DNA from: Sulfitobacter sp. JL08
GTDB lineage: Bacteria > Pseudomonadota > Alphaproteobacteria > Rhodobacterales > Rhodobacteraceae
DNA length: 64,000 bases
Assembly (NCBI RefSeq): GCF_003352045.1
Contig: NZ_CP025815.1
Coordinates: 1,612,001 to 1,676,000, forward strand
Reading direction: 5' to 3'
A program made the translations under genes and the position numbers. Under the pieces are notes generated by a model. That model was not told the origin of the DNA. It worked only from the letters and a program-made list of their open reading frames with translations, and ran no database searches. Position 1 is the first letter of the stretch; each line of letters starts with the position of its first letter. This document shows positions 63,247-64,000 of this stretch, piece by piece.

Positions 63247-64000
63247 ATGAAAAAATATTCAGTCTTTGCCGTCGCACGTGAAGCGGCCCGCTATCACTCA
63301 GGCTGGGAACGGGCGTGGCGCGCGGCCGAGCCGAAAAAGAAATACGATGTGATCATCGTCGGCGCCGGCGGGCACGGGCTGGCCACGGCGTATTATCTGG
63401 GCAAGAATTTCGGCATCACCAATGTGGCCGTGATCGAAAAAGGCTGGCTGGGCGGCGGTAACACCGGGCGCAACACCACCATCATCCGATCTAACTATCT
63501 GCAGGATCCATCGGCGGCGATCTACGAAAAGGCGCGCTCGCTTTACGAAACCATGAGCCAGGATCTGAACTATAACGTCATGTTCAGTCCGCGCGGCGTG
63601 ATCATGCTGGCCCAGACCCAGCATGAAATCCGCGGCTACCAGCGCACCGCCCACGCCAACGCCCTGCAAGGTGTGAAAACCGAATTCATTTCGCCCCAGA
63701 AGGTCAAGGAACTGGTGCCGATCATTAATCTGGACGGGCCGCGCTATCCGGTTCTGGGCGGGTTGTGGCAGGCCCGTGGCGGCACCGCGCGCCACGATGC
63801 GGTCGCATGGGGCTATGCGCGCGCCTGTTCCGATATGGGCATGGACATCATCCAGAAATGCGAAGTCACCGCCGTACGCCGCGATGGCGGCCGCGTTGTT
63901 GGCGTGACCACATCCAAAGGCGATATCGATTGCGACAAACTGGGCATCGTCGTGGCGGGCCATTCGGGCCATGTTGCGGATATGGCGGGGTTCCGTCTGC
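63247..64000 (+). CDS. soxB: Sarcosine oxidase beta subunit (partial, 3' end outside window)
   Basis: The first 251 residues of a heterotetrameric sarcosine oxidase beta subunit: MKKYSVFAVAREAARYHSGWERAW, FAD motif DVIIVGAGGHGLATAYYL near 34-52, and GGNTGRNTTIIRSNYL. The enzyme demethylates sarcosine to glycine, feeding formaldehyde to tetrahydrofolate. A slightly earlier ATG at 63229 is in frame but adds residues not seen in relatives. The alpha, gamma and delta subunit genes would lie beyond the window. Confidence 0.93.
   Translation, partial: MKKYSVFAVAREAARYHSGWERAWRAAEPKKKYDVIIVGAGGHGLATAYYLGKNFGITNVAVIEKGWLGGGNTGRNTTIIRSNYLQDPSAAIYEKARSLYETMSQDLNYNVMFSPRGVIMLAQTQHEIRGYQRTAHANALQGVKTEFISPQKVKELVPIINLDGPRYPVLGGLWQARGGTARHDAVAWGYARACSDMGMDIIQKCEVTAVRRDGGRVVGVTTSKGDIDCDKLGIVVAGHSGHVADMAGFRL

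Noticed and set aside
1-64000. tRNA, rRNA, insertion sequence, prophage or CRISPR features
   Set aside because: I looked for cloverleaf arms, transposase motifs and regular repeats and saw none; a dedicated search could still find a short RNA gene.

Overview
The window looks like the chromosome of a GC-rich alphaproteobacterium of the Rhodobacteraceae (marine Roseobacter group). The grounds are the gene families and their order: a Liv-type importer beside an ScfR regulator, a symporter-histidine kinase hybrid, a DddQ-like DMSP lyase cupin with a TRAP transporter, a GapR (DUF2312) protein, the ruvX-ccmI pair and a sarcosine oxidase beta subunit. No rRNA, tRNA, CRISPR, IS element or prophage was recognised by eye; the content is metabolic, transport and regulatory.

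Region by region. (1) 1-4755, minus: branched-chain-amino-acid-type ABC importer (binding protein, livH, livM, livG, livF; the last runs off the edge), divergent from an ScfR-type regulator at 4994-6304. (2) 6407-11022, plus: single-domain response regulator, small membrane protein, SSS-type symporter/histidine kinase hybrid, FliM/FliN-like protein. (3) 11044-13213, minus: sulfide/persulfide operon (ETHE1-like hydrolase, two YeeE/YedE halves, DUF442 protein). (4) 22340 down to 14005, minus: a cobalamin riboswitch followed by a ten-gene vitamin B12 uptake and remodelling operon (btuB, btuF, btuC, btuD, cbiZ, a leaderless B12-binding-like protein, exbB, two exbD, tonB). (5) 22530-25624: GapR, a TPR-sulfotransferase and a META-domain protein. 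(6) 33949 down to 25748, minus: flavin reductase, LysR regulator, hydantoinase A and B, FAD oxidoreductase, HpcH/HpaI aldolase and uronate-dehydrogenase-like protein, a coherent catabolic cluster of unknown substrate. (7) 36698 down to 34045, minus: overlapping acs-adk. (8) 37087-42791: CMD-family protein, then alcohol dehydrogenase, DddQ-like lyase and a three-gene TRAP transporter. (9) 42884-47089: lysozyme-inhibitor-like protein, an MDR oxidoreductase with a broken LysR regulator, and a C69-like peptidase homologue. (10) 47123-56335: a zinc-starvation locus with Zur, ZnuABC, a CobW GTPase and a ZrgABCDE-like second system, with three similar 17-bp operators. (11) 56546-64000: dusA, TSUP permease, PhyH-like oxygenase, a frameshifted adenylate cyclase-TPR gene, DUF1289, ruvX, ccmI and the start of soxB.

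The zinc region is the most integrated system. Zur probably represses divergent znuA and zur-znuCB-zrg transcription, plus a separate cobW-DUF1826-DUF6525 operon. Three genes between 44.7 and 60.8 kb carry one lesion each: a TAG in a LysR helix-turn-helix, a TGA in DUF1826, and a 1-bp frameshift in the cyclase. They are either recent pseudogenes or consensus errors. Several start sites were moved downstream of the longest reading frame because of ribosome-binding sites, signal peptides or ATGA-type overlaps.
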